64,000 nucleotides of DNA from assembly GCA_963824805.1 (NCBI GenBank), contig CAWGQZ010000016.1:1-64000 (forward strand). The letters are read 5' to 3'. Positions 38,222-48,055 of the stretch are shown here, piece by piece (positions within the stretch are counted from its first letter, which is position 1; every line of letters starts with the position of its first letter). The notes beneath the pieces were generated by a model. It saw nothing but the letters and a program-made list of their open reading frames with translations, had not been told where the DNA came from and searched no databases. The translations under genes and the position numbers were made by a program. The DNA is from DATBAT01 sp963824805. GTDB lineage: Bacteria; Acidobacteriota; Terriglobia; Terriglobales; Acidobacteriaceae.

Positions 38222-39673
38222 ATGAATCCTCCTCTTCAATCCGAAGATCCGGTGCAAGGCTCGTCCATTCCTGGTGGTAGCGGAGATGTCTTGCAGTCCA
38301 GGCGAGCGGGTTTCTGGTACTTCGAACGATTCTTCGTGGTCTTTGTTTTGCTTTACTTCGCCGGCGGATTGAATTTCTTTTTCCAGCAGGGTGAGCAGAC
38401 GGCGCAAGATCCACCTTCTTCCAGTCAACGGCTGCTCATGGCTCAGCCGAGGGCCAGCAACGCCCCGGACCCAACGGAAAAAAATCCGACAAAGTTGATG
38501 GCCCAATTATTTATCTACCTCGTCACCGGAATTTTCATTATTCGAGACCGTGGCAAATTCTTCCAAATAGTCCGGCAGCATAAGTTGCTGATTGCACTGT
38601 TGGCCTTAGCGGCGGTTTCTTCTCTATGGTCGGAGGTTGCGGGCTTTACCTTCCGCAGAAGTCTGGTTCTAAGCGCCTCAACCATCCTGGGTGTGTATCT
38701 CGGCATGCGGTTCACCATGCGCGACCTGATAAAGATGCTCTGCGCCGCGGGCGCAATCGCCGCCGCTTCCAGTTTGATCGTCATATGGTTGAGGCCGGAT
38801 TTTGGCATTTCCGGCGGCGCCACTGCCGGCGACTGGCAAGGGATTTTTGGTCAGAAGAACACCCTCGGTGGTTTTATGGCTTTGTCGACCATAGCGTTCG
38901 TATTCTCGTGGTTGGACGAGAAAGAGTTCAGGAAGCTCTATGCAGCGGGGGCGGTCCTGTGCTTTGGACTGCTCATCCTTTCAAAGGATACGACCGCGAC
39001 GTTGCTCACGCCACTTCTGTTGGCAACGATTCCTGTATTCAACTACGCTCGCAAGCATTCGCTCAGGGCTATTTTCGGTGTTTCGATCGTTTCCGGCATC
39101 ATCATGGCCGCGGTTGTATTTGTCTTGTTCTTTGATGTGAACCAGGCCTTGTCCTTGCTGGATAAAGACATTTCCCTCTCCGGCCGTACCGACATCTGGC
39201 CGCTGGTTTGGCACAAGTTTCTGGCGCATCCCTTTCTCGGATACGGCTATAGTGCTTTCTGGCTGGGACAGAATGGCCGGCAGTCAGCTTACATCTGGTC
39301 GATCTTGCATTGGCCTGTGCCTCACTCTCACAACGGATTTTTGGATGTACTGGCTGACCTGGGGCTGGCTGGATTCACCCTGTTCTGGCTGGGATATGTG
39401 ATGTGTTTCCGACAGGCGCTAAAGTGTGCACGCCTGAGCAAAAGCTTGATCGGGCTGTTCCCGCTTGTCTATTTTTCGTTCGTCATCGTATTCAACATTT
39501 CCGAAGGCTCCATACTCAAGCAAGAAAGCCTGATCTGGGTCTTGTATGCCGCGACTTGGGTGTTGACCACGCGCTGGCTTCAACTCGTTGTCTCCGCGTT
39601 GGGCCAACCAACAACTGCTAAGCGGCTAGCCGAGAGCCGTGGTGGTCTGTGGCAGCCCGCACATGCCGGATGA
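38222..39673 (+). CDS. Second O-antigen ligase/polymerase family protein (Wzy type)
   Basis: 483 residues, about 10-11 hydrophobic helices after a polar N-terminus. Wzy_C-type features: GDWQGIFGQKNTLGGFMALSTIAFVFSW, SLSGRTDIWPLVWHKFLAHPFLGYGYSAFW and PVPHSHNGFLDVLADLGLAGF. The QKN/SGRxxIW/HxHNxxL order is typical of the EPS-polymerising group in this family. It starts 10 bases after the flippase stop. Its C-terminus overlaps the next glycosyltransferase gene by 11 bases. Confidence 0.87.
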   Translation: MNPPLQSEDPVQGSSIPGGSGDVLQSRRAGFWYFERFFVVFVLLYFAGGLNFFFQQGEQTAQDPPSSSQRLLMAQPRASNAPDPTEKNPTKLMAQLFIYLVTGIFIIRDRGKFFQIVRQHKLLIALLALAAVSSLWSEVAGFTFRRSLVLSASTILGVYLGMRFTMRDLIKMLCAAGAIAAASSLIVIWLRPDFGISGGATAGDWQGIFGQKNTLGGFMALSTIAFVFSWLDEKEFRKLYAAGAVLCFGLLILSKDTTATLLTPLLLATIPVFNYARKHSLRAIFGVSIVSGIIMAAVVFVLFFDVNQALSLLDKDISLSGRTDIWPLVWHKFLAHPFLGYGYSAFWLGQNGRQSAYIWSILHWPVPHSHNGFLDVLADLGLAGFTLFWLGYVMCFRQALKCARLSKSLIGLFPLVYFSFVIVFNISEGSILKQESLIWVLYAATWVLTTRWLQLVVSALGQPTTAKRLAESRGGLWQPAHAG

Positions 39674-40904
39674 TTCTCAATACTTTCCACCCATGACCAT
39701 TCGAACTGGACTACCGGCCGTAGCAGTCTACGAAGATTACCTGCTTGCCAACTCTCAAACCTTCGTGCGCTCCCAGGCGGAATCACTCGAACGGTTTACT
39801 CCTTACTACGTCGGGGCGCGACACATTCCTCATGGACTGACGCTGCCGGAAGATCGTTGCCTCATTTTGAATCGTGGAAACCTGGCGGGAGGAGTTAGGG
39901 AAGTGCTCTTCCGCTTTGGCGGCATCGCTCCTGGTCTAATGCGAAAGCTACGGCAGCTGCAGCCCGTATTGGTGCACGCACATTTTGGACCCGATGGCCT
40001 CAACGGTGTCACCCTGGCGCGGGCACTAAAAGTTCCGCTCATTGTTACTCACCACGGGTATGACGTGACCACGAAAGCTGAGTTTCCAATTTCCCGGTGG
40101 CACAAAAGGTATCTGCGAAAGAGGCCGTTTCTGCAACGAAATGCGAATCTCTTCCTCGCGGTCTCGCAATACATCAAGGGCAGACTCGTAGAACAAGGTT
40201 TTCCGGAATCGAGAGTACACGTGCACTATGTCGGTGTGGATACTGCCAAATTTAAGCCAACTGCGCCGCATGAGAGAGACCAGGTTGTTTTGTTTGTGGG
40301 CAGACTTGTCGAAAACAAAGGTTGCTCTTTTCTTTTGCGAGCCATGCATAGAGTGAAACAACTGTGTCCGAATACCCGGCTGGCAATCATCGGGGATGGC
40401 CCGCTGCGGCAGCAATTGGAAGCCGAAGCGGCGGTGTTAATGCCAGAGGGTTGTAGTTTTCTTGGCGAGCAAGCGCCCGATGCAGTCCGCCACTGGATGG
40501 GGCGCGCCCGAGTCTTTTGCGTTCCATGCATCACCTCGAGAACCGGCGTTTCTGAGGCGTTTGGACTGGTATTCATCGAGGCTCAGGCAATGGGTCTTCC
40601 AGTAGTAAGCTTTGCAAATGGCGGCGTGCCGGAAGCAGTTGCCGACCACGAGACTGGATTTTTGTCGCCGGCTGAAGATGTCGAACACCTGGCTGGTAGC
40701 TTGGTGCGTCTGTTGCAAGACTCGTCCTTGTGGAACCGATTCAGTGAAGCTGGCGTTGACCGGGTTCGGACCCGCTTTGATCTCAGCGCGCAAAGCAATG
40801 AATTGGAAAAGCTCTACGACCAGGTAGTCGCAGAATATGGCAAGCAATCCGAAGCTTCGGCCCCACTCCCGGTAGGCCGCGGCGCGTCCGCAAATTCCAT
40901 CTAA
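39663..40904 (+). CDS. Family 4 glycosyltransferase
   Basis: About 413 residues, GT-B fold. The N-terminal domain has VYEDYLLANSQTFVRSQAESL and VHAHFGPDGLNGVTLARAL; the C-terminal donor domain has VVLFVGRLVENKGCSFLLRAM, LAIIGDGPLRQQLEAEA and the EX7E region VSEAFGLVFIEAQAMGLPVVSFANGGVPEAV. It transfers an activated sugar with retention of configuration to the growing lipid-linked unit. ATG 39663 overlaps the end of wzy; ATG 39693 is an alternative. The acceptor and donor are unknown. Confidence 0.88.
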   Translation: MPDDSQYFPPMTIRTGLPAVAVYEDYLLANSQTFVRSQAESLERFTPYYVGARHIPHGLTLPEDRCLILNRGNLAGGVREVLFRFGGIAPGLMRKLRQLQPVLVHAHFGPDGLNGVTLARALKVPLIVTHHGYDVTTKAEFPISRWHKRYLRKRPFLQRNANLFLAVSQYIKGRLVEQGFPESRVHVHYVGVDTAKFKPTAPHERDQVVLFVGRLVENKGCSFLLRAMHRVKQLCPNTRLAIIGDGPLRQQLEAEAAVLMPEGCSFLGEQAPDAVRHWMGRARVFCVPCITSRTGVSEAFGLVFIEAQAMGLPVVSFANGGVPEAVADHETGFLSPAEDVEHLAGSLVRLLQDSSLWNRFSEAGVDRVRTRFDLSAQSNELEKLYDQVVAEYGKQSEASAPLPVGRGASANSI

Positions 40905-40916
40905 CCCAGGTCAACC

Positions 40917-41867
40917 TTGATAAGCGTAGTCATACCAACCCGGAATCGTCCAGATTTGGTGCAGCGTGCCGTCCGATCGGTGCTGAATCAGACCTTTTCC
41001 GACTTCGAAATCATCGTGGTCATTGACGGTGCTGATTGGCAAACTTCCCAGGCTCTGCGCGAAATCGGCGATCCTCGTCTTCGGACAGTAGAACTCGAGC
41101 AGACCGTCGGTGGCTCCGAGGCACGCAATACTGGGGTGAGAGCTGCGCGTGGAGAATGGCTGGCATTGCTCGACGATGACGACGAGTGGATGTCCGACAA
41201 GTTGACTAAACAAATTGAGGTTGCGGAACGATCCAGGTATCGCTACCCGATCGTCGCTACGGCACTCATTGCTCGCAGCCCTCGGGCCGATTTCCTGTGG
41301 CCCAGAAAGCCACCCAGATATCCGCTGAGCGAGTATCTGTTCGTCCGAAATTCTTTGTTTCAGGGCGAAGGAGTTCTCCAAACTTCCACCCTGCTAACCA
41401 AACGTGAGTTACTTCTCAATGTTCCATTCACCTTTGGACTGCGCAGGCACCAGGACTGGGACTGGATTCTTAGGGCAGGAAATGCGGAAGGGGCAGGCGT
41501 CGAGTTTATTCCCGAAGCCTTAGCGATTTGGCATATCGACGATCCGCTGAGCCCCTTGAAGAACAATTATCACTGGAGCTATTCCCTGGAATGGATTCGC
41601 GCCAACCGGAATCTGGTAACGCCCCGCGCCTATGCGGGACTCGTAGCTGTAACCTTAAGCGCTCAAGCCGCCTGGCAACGTGATTGGAAAGCCTTTTGGC
41701 CGCTGTTGCGCGAGATTTTTAGGGGCAGGCCTCGCTTGATGGACCTCGCACTTTTTCTCGCAATGTGGTTTATTCCGCGCCGTATCCGCCAGTTGGTTCG
41801 CTCTCGCATGTCGCGTCCCAAGGCCGCGGTTTTGCGCGCCGCCGTAGAAGCCCAGCCTGGGCAATGA
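40917..41867 (+). CDS. Family 2 glycosyltransferase 1
   Basis: 316 residues, GT-A fold. MISVVIPTRNRPDLVQRAVRSVLNQ opens the nucleotide-binding domain, followed by FEIIVVIDGAD, GGSEARNTGVRAARGEWLALLDDDDEW (the metal-binding DxD region) and a later RRHQDWDWILRA acceptor motif. It is an inverting transferase. Initiation is at TTG 40917, as no ATG fits the conserved N-terminus. A C-terminal basic/hydrophobic stretch may associate with the membrane. It lies 12 bases after the GT4 gene. Confidence 0.88.
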   Translation: MISVVIPTRNRPDLVQRAVRSVLNQTFSDFEIIVVIDGADWQTSQALREIGDPRLRTVELEQTVGGSEARNTGVRAARGEWLALLDDDDEWMSDKLTKQIEVAERSRYRYPIVATALIARSPRADFLWPRKPPRYPLSEYLFVRNSLFQGEGVLQTSTLLTKRELLLNVPFTFGLRRHQDWDWILRAGNAEGAGVEFIPEALAIWHIDDPLSPLKNNYHWSYSLEWIRANRNLVTPRAYAGLVAVTLSAQAAWQRDWKAFWPLLREIFRGRPRLMDLALFLAMWFIPRRIRQLVRSRMSRPKAAVLRAAVEAQPGQ

Positions 41868-41883
41868 ACATAGGATCCACTGA

Positions 41884-42909
41884 ATGAAATTGTTGACTGT
41901 TGGTTTGCCGGTCCACAACGCAGGACGGTTTCTTCCAGAAGCCGTCAATAGTTTGCTGCGGCAAACCTACGAAGACTTCGAACTGCTTTTGGTTGATGAC
42001 GGCTCGACGGACGGGAGTCTGGAATACCTTAAGTCGATCAATGATCGCCGTGTGCGCTTGATTTCTCAGCAACACAGCGGCCTTACCGCGACCCTGAACC
42101 GGATGCTGGCGGAAGCAGCAACACCCTGGCTGGTGCGGCATGACGCCGACGATGTTGCCTTTCCGGAACGATTGGCTCTAACGGCAGAATCGATTCGCCG
42201 CTTTCCTGAAGCCGGAATGTTTTATTCCTACGCGCGTTACTACCAGGATGATCGGATTTTCGGAAACTTTAGAACCACCAGCGGAACGCCGGAACAGCTT
42301 CGCGAGCTAACCAAGGCCGGGTACTTGTTGGCGATCTGCCATCCTGCCGTAACCCTCAATGTGGGAAAGGCAGTAGAGGCGGGCGGCTACCGCTTCGACC
42401 TTCACGTGGAGGATGCGGATCTTTGGTGGCGAATGGCTCTCGCCTACGAGATTCGGTTGATTCCAACGGCAACCGTGGCGGTGCGGCACAACCAAAGCAG
42501 CGTTTCGGCGAACAATTTCGAAGGCCAGTGTACTAACACGCTTTATATTCAGTACCTGTTGCTCTCCCATTTGCGCGGACTCACGCCGTTACCCCATGCT
42601 GAGGTTTACGACCGGTTACGGGTGATTCTCAATCACCGGCAGATGCGCTTTCGAGAGCATTCGCGCCTTACAAATATTCTTCTGAACAAGAAGGCGTTCG
42701 TTCGGGCGCTGCAGCACGCAACCATGGCTTTCGCTGCATCTCCCACTCAATTTGCAAAACGAGTGTTGTACGAGTTTCGGCCGTCCGGTCTGGTTAGTAA
42801 TGGAGAAGATCCGGAGCGTTTTTACGCACAGCGATCTTTACTTTGGCCTCAGTACGATCCCCTTCCCTTCGACTCCACCAACCCGGCGGCGCGTCCGACC
42901 CTGGCCTGA
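41884..42909 (+). CDS. Family 2 glycosyltransferase 2
   Basis: 341 residues. MKLLTVGLPVHNAGRFLPEAVNSLLRQTYEDFELLLVDDGSTDGSLEYL is a textbook GT2 start with the VDDGSTD motif; WLVRHDADDVAFPERL supplies the DxD-like metal site, and VEDADLWWRMA the acceptor-side ED motif. It is 16 bases downstream of the first GT2 gene. Donor and acceptor are unknown. The last 25 residues are Pro-rich and probably unstructured. Confidence 0.88.
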   Translation: MKLLTVGLPVHNAGRFLPEAVNSLLRQTYEDFELLLVDDGSTDGSLEYLKSINDRRVRLISQQHSGLTATLNRMLAEAATPWLVRHDADDVAFPERLALTAESIRRFPEAGMFYSYARYYQDDRIFGNFRTTSGTPEQLRELTKAGYLLAICHPAVTLNVGKAVEAGGYRFDLHVEDADLWWRMALAYEIRLIPTATVAVRHNQSSVSANNFEGQCTNTLYIQYLLLSHLRGLTPLPHAEVYDRLRVILNHRQMRFREHSRLTNILLNKKAFVRALQHATMAFAASPTQFAKRVLYEFRPSGLVSNGEDPERFYAQRSLLWPQYDPLPFDSTNPAARPTLA

Positions 42910-42927
42910 ATTACTTAATCGTCACCT

Positions 42928-44397
42928 ATGCCACACGTCGAAACTTTCTATCAGCCGTCTTTGACAGATGTTCGCTCGCAGTTCATTGCGCCGGTGGAAC
43001 CAAGCCGGAATGTTTTTCTCTCGACGCTGTTTGCCGCACTGGAGGGAAACGACGTTCGCTACTGCGTCTTACATTGCAGTCGAGGGTTGGTCTATGCATT
43101 TGAAATCGCCGTTCACCCAGAGGATGTTTCCAAACTGGCCTTGGCTTTCGAGTCTGTGGCGCAAACCGGATATTGCCCGATCCAGGCTGTAAACCTTGCA
43201 GACGGTCGGAAGCGGTTGGTTTTTGGGAGCGTGGTAGATGAGGTGCTGGAAACAATCACGCTCGACGTCATCTTCAAGAATCAAACTGCCCTGGCCTGTA
43301 CTTCTCCTGAGTCGCTTATCAACCGCAGAGAACGAAGTTATAGCTTCTGGAGGCCTCAACTTCAGGATGCGTTTGCTGTTCTGCTCGCCGAAGCCGTTTT
43401 CAGCGACGATCCGAACGAGCGGGTCTTAGCCCGCCTTGAGACTGTTGCCGCAGCCATGGGTAAGCGAGCCACCGAAGCAGTGTTGCGTGAAATCTTCGGC
43501 AGCCAATGGGGCGAGAAAGCAGCCACCGGCTTTCACAACTCGCGTTTGCTTGATTTCATTCGCGACTTCCGTACTGCGCTGAGGTCCCGGATCGTGCCAC
43601 GCGAAACAAGGTCGAAGAGTTTCTTGCGGCAAAAAGCTGATGAAAAAACCGGCGGGAATGGAGCATTCCTGGTTTTTCTGGGTCCGGACGGAGTCGGCAA
43701 GACCACGCTATTACAGGAGGTGAGGCAAAGTCTTGCAACCGCCTTCGCTCAGCAAAGCCTTTATCGTTGGCGGCCCGGAGTCTTTGCCAAAACGCCGCGC
43801 GCTGCCTGTCTGCCTCATTCCAAGCCACTCCGAAGCACCCAAGGCTCGATTTCCTATCTGTTCTTCACCTGGATCGACTTCGTAGCAGGACATCTTTTGA
43901 AAACGCGCAGTCAGATGAGCCGATACGGCTTGGTGATTTTCGATCGCTACTACCACGACATCGGGGTCGATCCAAAACGTTATCGTTACAACGGGCCAAT
44001 GGGGCTGGTTCGCTGGCTTGGCAGGACAATTCCTCCCGGTCAGGTTTTCTTTTTCGTCCTGGACGCAGACGAAGCGGCAATCTTGAGCCGCAAACAGCAA
44101 TTGCCCATCGACGAAATCCGGCGGCAACGAGCAGCGTACCGGGAATTTGCGCGATCTACTCCAAATTCAGTTGTCATAAATACCGACGGCTCCATCGCCA
44201 ACTGTCGCGCACAAGCGCTGAGAGCGATCTTGCCCTACCTGGCCGCTCAGACAGCGAAACGCAATCCTTGTTGGTTCGGCACATTTATGAAAGTTCAGAA
44301 ACGGGTCCCACTGGAGAATCTTCACAACGCCTCTCCTCGCGAGTCTTCGGCCACGAGCAAGCCCACGGCCGAGGTGAGTTCCAAGGCCTCCGCATGA
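42928..44397 (+). CDS. Fusion of nucleotidyltransferase-like domain and thymidylate-kinase-like kinase
   Basis: 489 residues. Residues about 20-220 look like a nucleotidyltransferase-type domain (VFLSTLFAALEGNDVRYCVLHCSRG, then LDVIFKNQT), without a clear GS...DxD signature. Residues about 245-455 form a P-loop kinase: Walker A VFLGPDGVGKTTLLQEV, the DRYYHDIGVDPKRYRYNGP segment and FFFVLDADEAAILSRKQQLPIDEIRRQRAAYREF like the TMK lid. It is the third TMK-like protein of the window. An unstructured Ser/Ala-rich tail ends the chain. The stop overlaps the next start (ATGA), so the WecG-type gene is translationally coupled. Substrate unknown; phosphorylation of a glycan intermediate is inference. 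Confidence 0.72.
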   Translation: MPHVETFYQPSLTDVRSQFIAPVEPSRNVFLSTLFAALEGNDVRYCVLHCSRGLVYAFEIAVHPEDVSKLALAFESVAQTGYCPIQAVNLADGRKRLVFGSVVDEVLETITLDVIFKNQTALACTSPESLINRRERSYSFWRPQLQDAFAVLLAEAVFSDDPNERVLARLETVAAAMGKRATEAVLREIFGSQWGEKAATGFHNSRLLDFIRDFRTALRSRIVPRETRSKSFLRQKADEKTGGNGAFLVFLGPDGVGKTTLLQEVRQSLATAFAQQSLYRWRPGVFAKTPRAACLPHSKPLRSTQGSISYLFFTWIDFVAGHLLKTRSQMSRYGLVIFDRYYHDIGVDPKRYRYNGPMGLVRWLGRTIPPGQVFFFVLDADEAAILSRKQQLPIDEIRRQRAAYREFARSTPNSVVINTDGSIANCRAQALRAILPYLAAQTAKRNPCWFGTFMKVQKRVPLENLHNASPRESSATSKPTAEVSSKASA

Positions 44398-45140
44398 ATC
44401 TGCTGCGCTACAAATTATTGTCGACGGAAATTGATGCGATCACGCAGGACAACGTGTACGAGGCAATTGCCGAGGCGGTCGACACGGGGCAGCGGCGGGT
44501 AATTGCCAATCACAATCTCCATAGCCTCTACCTCTATCATCGCGACCGTGGCTTTGCTCAGTTTTACCGCCGATCCGACTGCATTTACGTGGACGGAATG
44601 GTCGTCATCTTCCTGGCCCGAGCGTTAGGCCTGCCATTTCGAAGAGAACATCGGACCACATTTCTGGATTCGTTGGACGACCTCATGGCAGAGATAGTCC
44701 GCAATGATTGGCGCGTGTTTTACTTAGGATCAAAACCAGGAGTCGCGGAGCGCGGCGCCGATACGAAATGCGCCGGCGCTTCCAAGGGCTTCGTATGGCG
44801 ACCATGCACGGTTATTTCGACGGGCGGCCCGGAAGTCCGGAAAACTCCCCGGTGATCGAAGCAATTAATGCATTCCAACCCAACGTGCTCCTGGTGGGAA
44901 TGGGAATGCCGAGGCCAGGAGCTGTGGATACTGGACAACCTCGAATCCATCTCTGCCAATGCGATCATCACCTGTGGCGCGACCATGGATTACTTTACCG
45001 GTGAGATTGCCAGCCCTCCGGGGTGGGCCGGCCCGCTTGGACTCTACGGCTTGACTCGTCTTCTCAGCGAGCCCCGGCGTCTTTGGAAACGGTATCTGAT
45101 TGAACCGTGGGTAGTATTGGCCTTTTCGTCCGCGATCTAA
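44394..45140 (+). CDS. WecG/TagA/CpsF-family glycosyltransferase (two frameshifts)
   Basis: About 248 residues, GT26 family, which adds ManNAc-type or glucosyl residues to lipid-linked acceptors. ATG 44394 overlaps the previous stop. The first part reads VIANHNLHSLYLYHRD, YVDGMVVIFLARALGLPFRREHRTTFLDSLDDLM and WRVFYLGSKPGVAE. The frame then changes near 44750-44800 to LRMATMHGYFDGRPGSPENSPVIEAIN and PNVLLVGMGMPRQE, and back near 44920 to LWILDNLESISANAIITCGATMDYFTGE. Both halves belong to the family, and the two shifts cancel (total length divisible by three). This is the last gene of the glycan-synthesis run. Confidence 0.8.
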
Positions 45141-45234
45141 TGAGAACGCCAAAGACCGAGCGTCAAAGAATGATCCTGCTGACCCGCGCTGGCGGACGGG
45201 TCGGGAATGAGTGAGGGCCGCCAGCCGTAAGGTG

Positions 45235-48055
45235 ATGTCAAAAACTGAAGTGGCTGCGATAGCCGGAATAGTTCTCCTGGCACTGGGGGCGTTGCCCAGG
45301 GTCAGGTAACCATCACCTCAATATCTCCGAACAGCGGAGGGATTTCCGGTGGAACCTCGGTTCAACTGAAAGGCACCAATTTCCTGTCGGCGCAGCCGTG
45401 ACTTTTGGTTCCACCACTGCCAGCAATGCCACAGTAGTCAACAGCACCACGATTACGGCCACGACCCCGTCGCACGCCCGGCGCGGTGAATGTTACAGTC
45501 ACCAATCCGGGCGGCCAGAGCGCTACCCTGTTTGCGTCGCAAGCACCTCTGACCAATCCGGGATTCGAATCCGGAAGCGGGTCCTGGGCGGTCAACGGGG
45601 CCGGCACTGCCACCGTTATCACCAACAGTCCCGGCGCAGCGCATAGCGGCAATAACTACCTGCAGATAACGGTTACTCCTCCTAGCACCCAGCTTAGTTT
45701 CATGGCCCTGCTGAACGGCACCTCGCAATATCTGCCGGTCGCTCCCGGCGATGTAATTTCATTCGGTGGATGGGCATCTCGTGTCAGTGGAGATGGAAAA
45801 GCTCGATGGGGCATCGAGGCCACGGATTCCAATAAAGCCAATGCAGCGTATTTATCCACCGTCCTGCCAACGTCACCACTCCGGCATGGCAAAATCAGCA
45901 GGCCACATATACCGTTCCCACCGGAAAGGCTTTCATTAGATTTTATTGTCAGATCACCGGCAACACGGTGCAGTCGCAGGCGAACTTTGATGATGCCACG
46001 CTGCAACGATCAATTGCCGGCGGCGGGATTCACCTATACTTCCGGCCGGCTCCCACATTCACCTCGATTTCCCAGCCAGTGGGCCCGCGGTGGCGGAACA
46101 TCGGTGACCCTGACAGGCACGAATTGCAGGCTGGCGCGAACGGTGAAGTTCGGGTCCACGTTTGCAAGTAACGTCATCGTGGTCAACAGCACGACTATCA
46201 CCGCCGTGACCCCGGCAACTCCGCGGGCCCGTGAACGTCATGGTTACCAATCCGGGCGGGCAGAACGCTACGTTGTTTGCTTCGCAAGCACCGTTGACCA
46301 ATCCCGGATTTGAGTCCGGAAGCAATTCCTGGGCGGCGAACGGGTCCGGCACCGCCACGGTTATCACCAACAGTCCCGGCGCAGCCCACAGCGGCAACAA
46401 TTATGCGCAGATAACAGTTACGCCGCCGAGCATCAGCTTTTTTCATGGCCCTGCTGAACGGCACTTCGCAATACTTAGCCGTAGCCGCGGGCGACGTTGT
46501 CACCTTTGGCGGTTGGGCGTCTCGTACTAGTGGAGACGGAAAAGCCAGATGGGGCATCGAGGCCACCGATTCCAATAAGGCCAACCCAGTCTATTTATCT
46601 GCGGTTCCCGCCAACGTCACGACCTCGGCCTGGCTGAATCAGCAAGCGACTTACACAGTCCCCGTCGGCAAGGCTTTCATAAGGTTTTATTGCCAGATCA
46701 CTGGCAACACGGTGCAATCGCAGGCGAAATTTGATGACGCCATGTTGCAGCGCTCGATTGCCGGCGGTGGATTTACTTACACCGGAGGCCCCGCCCCAAC
46801 GCTGAGTTCGTAGCGCCAGCCACGGGTCCCCGGCAGGTGGGACGCCGGTCACTCTGACGGGTACCAATTTTCTCTCAGGCGCAACCGTCACCTTCGACTC
46901 CACCGCTGCCACCAACGCCTCAGTAGTCAGCAGCACGAAGATTACGGCCACCACGCCCGCACATACATCGGGAAGTGCCAGCGTCGTGGTCACCAATCCC
47001 GACTCCCAGACCGCGGTGAAAACAAATGGATTCACATTCACCAACTCAGCTCCGTCTGTAACATCCATCACTCCGAGTTCAGGAACGAGTAACGGTGGCA
47101 CCAGTGTGAACATTCGCGGCTCCAATTTCCAGGCAGGGGCGACGGTCACAATCGGTGGCTCGCCGGTGACCAATGTTACGGTCGTCAACAGCGGGTCGAT
47201 CAACGGCGTGACGCCTGCCCACACGGCGGGGGCCGGCGACGTTGTAGTTACAAATCCCGACAGCCAGGCGGCAACGTTAGCTGCGACGCTGCACAACCAG
47301 GGCCTAGAATCAGGATCGGCTGAATGGGTCTTCACCGGTCCGGGCACAGGTACCATCGGCAGCGCCGTCGCCAGTGCGCACATCGGCACTCGATATATAC
47401 AACTGAGTTCCGCTGCCGGCAACCATCCTGTCTATTACGCGGCTTCCGGCGCGACTCCCCGGTATTTCCCCGTAACTCCGGGAGACGTGATCACATTTGG
47501 CGGATGGGCCTACCGCGTCTCCGGCGATGGGTTGGCGCGCTGGGCGATCGAAGTCAGCGATGCGAATAAGGCAAACCCAACTTTCCTTGCTGCGCCGCCC
47601 ACGAATGTTCAGGTGCCGCAGTGGCAGCTACAACAAGGTACCTACACGGTCCCGGCCGGTGCACGCCTTCATCAGGCTGTTCGCTGAAATCGTCTCGAAC
47701 ACCCAGGCTGCAGTAGCACGTTTTGATGATGCGATCTTCCAGACGTTCTCCAGGTGGCACCAGCGGCTTCACATTCATTTCTCCCCCAATCATTACTTCG
47801 GTCGCGCCAAATTGGGGCGCGCCGCAAGGGGGCACGACTCGAACGGTATACGGGACCGGTTTCCTTTCCGGAGCCACTGTTACCATCGGCGGATCGCCGC
47901 CAGCCATGTAGTAGTAAATAGCAACAACGCCATTGCGTTTTTGCCCCCACGCATTCCGCAGGTGCAACCGACATAACTGTCACCAACCCGGGTGGTGACA
48001 CCAGCACTCTGGCAAATTCCTATACCTACCGGGTGCCACCTGCTTCCCGGCTGGG
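45235..48055 (+). pseudogene. IPT plus carbohydrate-binding N-terminal region of the phosphoesterase protein, heavily frame-disrupted
   Basis: ATG 45235 begins a signal peptide (MSKTEVAAIAGIVLLALGAL) whose frame is lost within 60 bases; adding one G near 45291 gives ALAQGQVTITSISPNSGG. The region then encodes IPT domains alternating with a carbohydrate-binding-like module of about 150 residues (NPGFESGSGSW ... FGGWASRVSGDGKARWGIE ... FIRFYCQITGN). Copies of that module lie at about 45546-46040, 46300-46790 and 47290-47730. Frames change many times (near 45291, 45392, 45480, 45866, 46030-46230, 46440, 46810, 47665 and 47750-48050), at least ten lesions including both insertions and deletions. 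The domain order continues straight into the intact phosphoesterase at 48056, so this is its N-terminus. Confidence 0.7.
45540..47730 (+). repeat. Three repeated carbohydrate-binding-like modules, first two near-identical in DNA
   Basis: The first two copies (about 45546-46040 and 46300-46790) share most of their DNA, for example the segments encoding ATVITNSPGAAHSGNNY and GDGKARWGIEATDSNKAN. The third (about 47290-47730) is diverged. A fourth relative is at 54810-55290 on the minus strand, in a GH39-like protein. Confidence 0.75.
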
